This document shows positions 7,145 through 7,872 of a stretch of DNA of 7,872 nt, in pieces (position 1 is the stretch's first letter; each line of letters opens with the position of its first letter). The DNA is from Desulfovibrionaceae bacterium (lineage in GTDB: Bacteria > Pseudomonadota > Gammaproteobacteria > Burkholderiales > Burkholderiaceae_C): positions 1-7,872 of the forward strand of contig WRJY01000228.1 of NCBI GenBank assembly GCA_009778355.1. The letters are read 5' to 3'. Position numbers and translations under genes: made by a program. Below the pieces are notes generated by a model. It saw only the letters and a program-made list of their open reading frames with translations. It was not told the DNA's origin and searched no databases.

Positions 7145-7170
7145 TTGAATACCGCCGAACTTCCCCCATT
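7145..7170 (+). promoter_or_regulatory. Candidate sigma-32 (RpoH) heat-shock promoter for clpA
   Basis: TTGAAT at 7145-7150 and CCCCATTT starting at 7164, 13 bases apart, fit the RpoH consensus CTTGAAA-(11-16)-CCCCATNT, including the full CCCCAT core. Transcription would begin near 7177, giving a leader of about 55 bases before the clpA ATG. It would make clpA inducible separately from clpS. Only the match is seen; activity is inferred. Confidence 0.55.
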
Positions 7171-7198
7171 TGCGGCTGACGAAACCCCGGGTTCGGCG
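7153..7198. repeat. 8-bp inverted repeat in the clpS-clpA gap
   Basis: CGCCGAAC at 7153-7160 is repeated in inverted form as GTTCGGCG at 7191-7198, 30 bases apart. The left copy falls in the spacer of the candidate heat-shock promoter and the right copy in the putative leader. It could be a paired operator or a weak RNA stem, or chance. Confidence 0.3.
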
Positions 7199-7231
7199 TA
7201 AGCTCTTGGCGTAAAGGAAAGAACACCCATC

Positions 7232-7872
7232 ATGATTGCCCAGGAACTGGAAGTCAGTCTCCATATGGCCTTTGTCGAGGCCCGGCAGCAGCGCCACGAA
7301 TTCATCACCGTGGAGCACCTGATGCTCGCCCTGCTGGACAACCCCAGCGCCGCCGAGGTGCTGCGCGCCTGCGCGGCCAACACCGACGATCTGCGCAAGT
7401 CGCTGACCAACTTCATCAAGGACAACACCCCGCAGGTGGCCGGCATCGACGACGTGGACACGCAGCCCACGCTGGGTTTCCAGCGCGTAATCCAGCGCGC
7501 CATCATGCACGTGCAGTCCACCGGCAACGGCAAGAAGGAAGTCACTGGCGCGAATGTGCTGGTGGCCATCTTCGGCGAGAAGGACTCACATGCCGTGTAT
7601 TACCTGCACCAGCAGGGCGTGACGCGGCTGGACGTGGTGAACTTCATTGCCCACGGCATCCGCAAGAGCGATCCGCCCTTGCAGCCCGCCGGCCAGCCCG
7701 GCGGCAAGGGCGAAGGCGAGGCCGAAGAAGGCGGCGGCAACGAGAAAACCGAAAAAGCCTCGCCGCTGGAGCAGTTCACCCTCAACCTGAACCAGCACGC
7801 CAGGGACGGCAAGATCGACCCGCTGATTGGCCGCGAATACGAGGTGGAGCGCACCATCCAGATTCTGTGCCG
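7232..7872 (+). CDS. clpA: ClpA, ATPase subunit of ClpAP protease, N-terminal part (3' truncated by window)
   Basis: ClpA is the AAA+ unfoldase that feeds ClpP and receives substrates from ClpS. The 213 complete codons seen here cover the N-domain from MIAQELEVSLHMAF through HEFITVEHLMLALLDNP (first Clp repeat) and VTGANVLVAIFGEKDSHAVY (second repeat), about residues 1-145. A Gly/Glu/Lys-rich flexible linker spans ~148-175, and LNQHARDGKIDPLIGRE then opens the first AAA+ domain. The window ends at the IQILC segment, just before Walker A would appear. The ATG at 7232 matches the family start; AAAGGA at 7213-7218 is a somewhat distant ribosome site. The gap to clpS is 111 bases and holds a candidate RpoH promoter. 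Confidence 0.96.
   Translation, partial: MIAQELEVSLHMAFVEARQQRHEFITVEHLMLALLDNPSAAEVLRACAANTDDLRKSLTNFIKDNTPQVAGIDDVDTQPTLGFQRVIQRAIMHVQSTGNGKKEVTGANVLVAIFGEKDSHAVYYLHQQGVTRLDVVNFIAHGIRKSDPPLQPAGQPGGKGEGEAEEGGGNEKTEKASPLEQFTLNLNQHARDGKIDPLIGREYEVERTIQILC

Overview
The window looks like a chromosomal segment of a high-GC betaproteobacterium, most likely Burkholderiales and plausibly Comamonadaceae. That placement is inferred from protein style, strong G/C preference at third codon positions and gene order; no database was searched. Most of the window is ordinary housekeeping sequence. The exception is one decayed patch at about 3.7-4.8 kb.

Layout: (1) 1-2446 (+) holds the end of a DUF58 protein overlapping by ATGA a TgpA-type membrane transglutaminase with a complete Cys427/His471/Asp487 triad. 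This is the usual DUF58-transglutaminase module, often preceded by a MoxR ATPase. (2) 2522-3703 (+) is an MltB-family lytic transglycosylase. A short GC-rich hairpin lies just upstream and its 3' arm contains the best ribosome binding site. (3) 3761-4519 is an internally deleted, frame-broken IS5-family insertion sequence. I could delimit it by a pair of 17-bp imperfect terminal inverted repeats. (4) 4485-4791 (-) holds the C-terminal half of a DUF1778 (TacA-like) antitoxin and a 39-codon open frame that runs into the IS end, probably the wreck of a small toxin-antitoxin or accessory locus. (5) 4791-5255 (-) encodes an exported DUF192/UPF0127 protein. (6) 5256-5401 is a divergent intergenic region with a perfect 24-bp-arm hairpin and a second small dyad. 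(7) 5402-6655 (+) is NADP-dependent isocitrate dehydrogenase. (8) 6752-7120 (+) is clpS, and 7232 to the window end (+) is the N-terminal part of clpA, preceded by a good match to a sigma-32 (heat-shock) promoter.

How the genes relate: ClpS and ClpA act together, the adaptor delivering N-degron substrates to the ClpAP protease. Icd is a TCA-cycle enzyme whose regulatory phosphorylation serine is conserved. TgpA and MltB both act at the cell envelope, but nothing seen here shows a shared pathway.

I did not find a convincing new multi-gene system. The observations most worth following up are the long perfect hairpin between the divergent DUF192 and icd genes, the heat-shock-type promoter of clpA, and the IS remnant with its decayed toxin-antitoxin neighbour.
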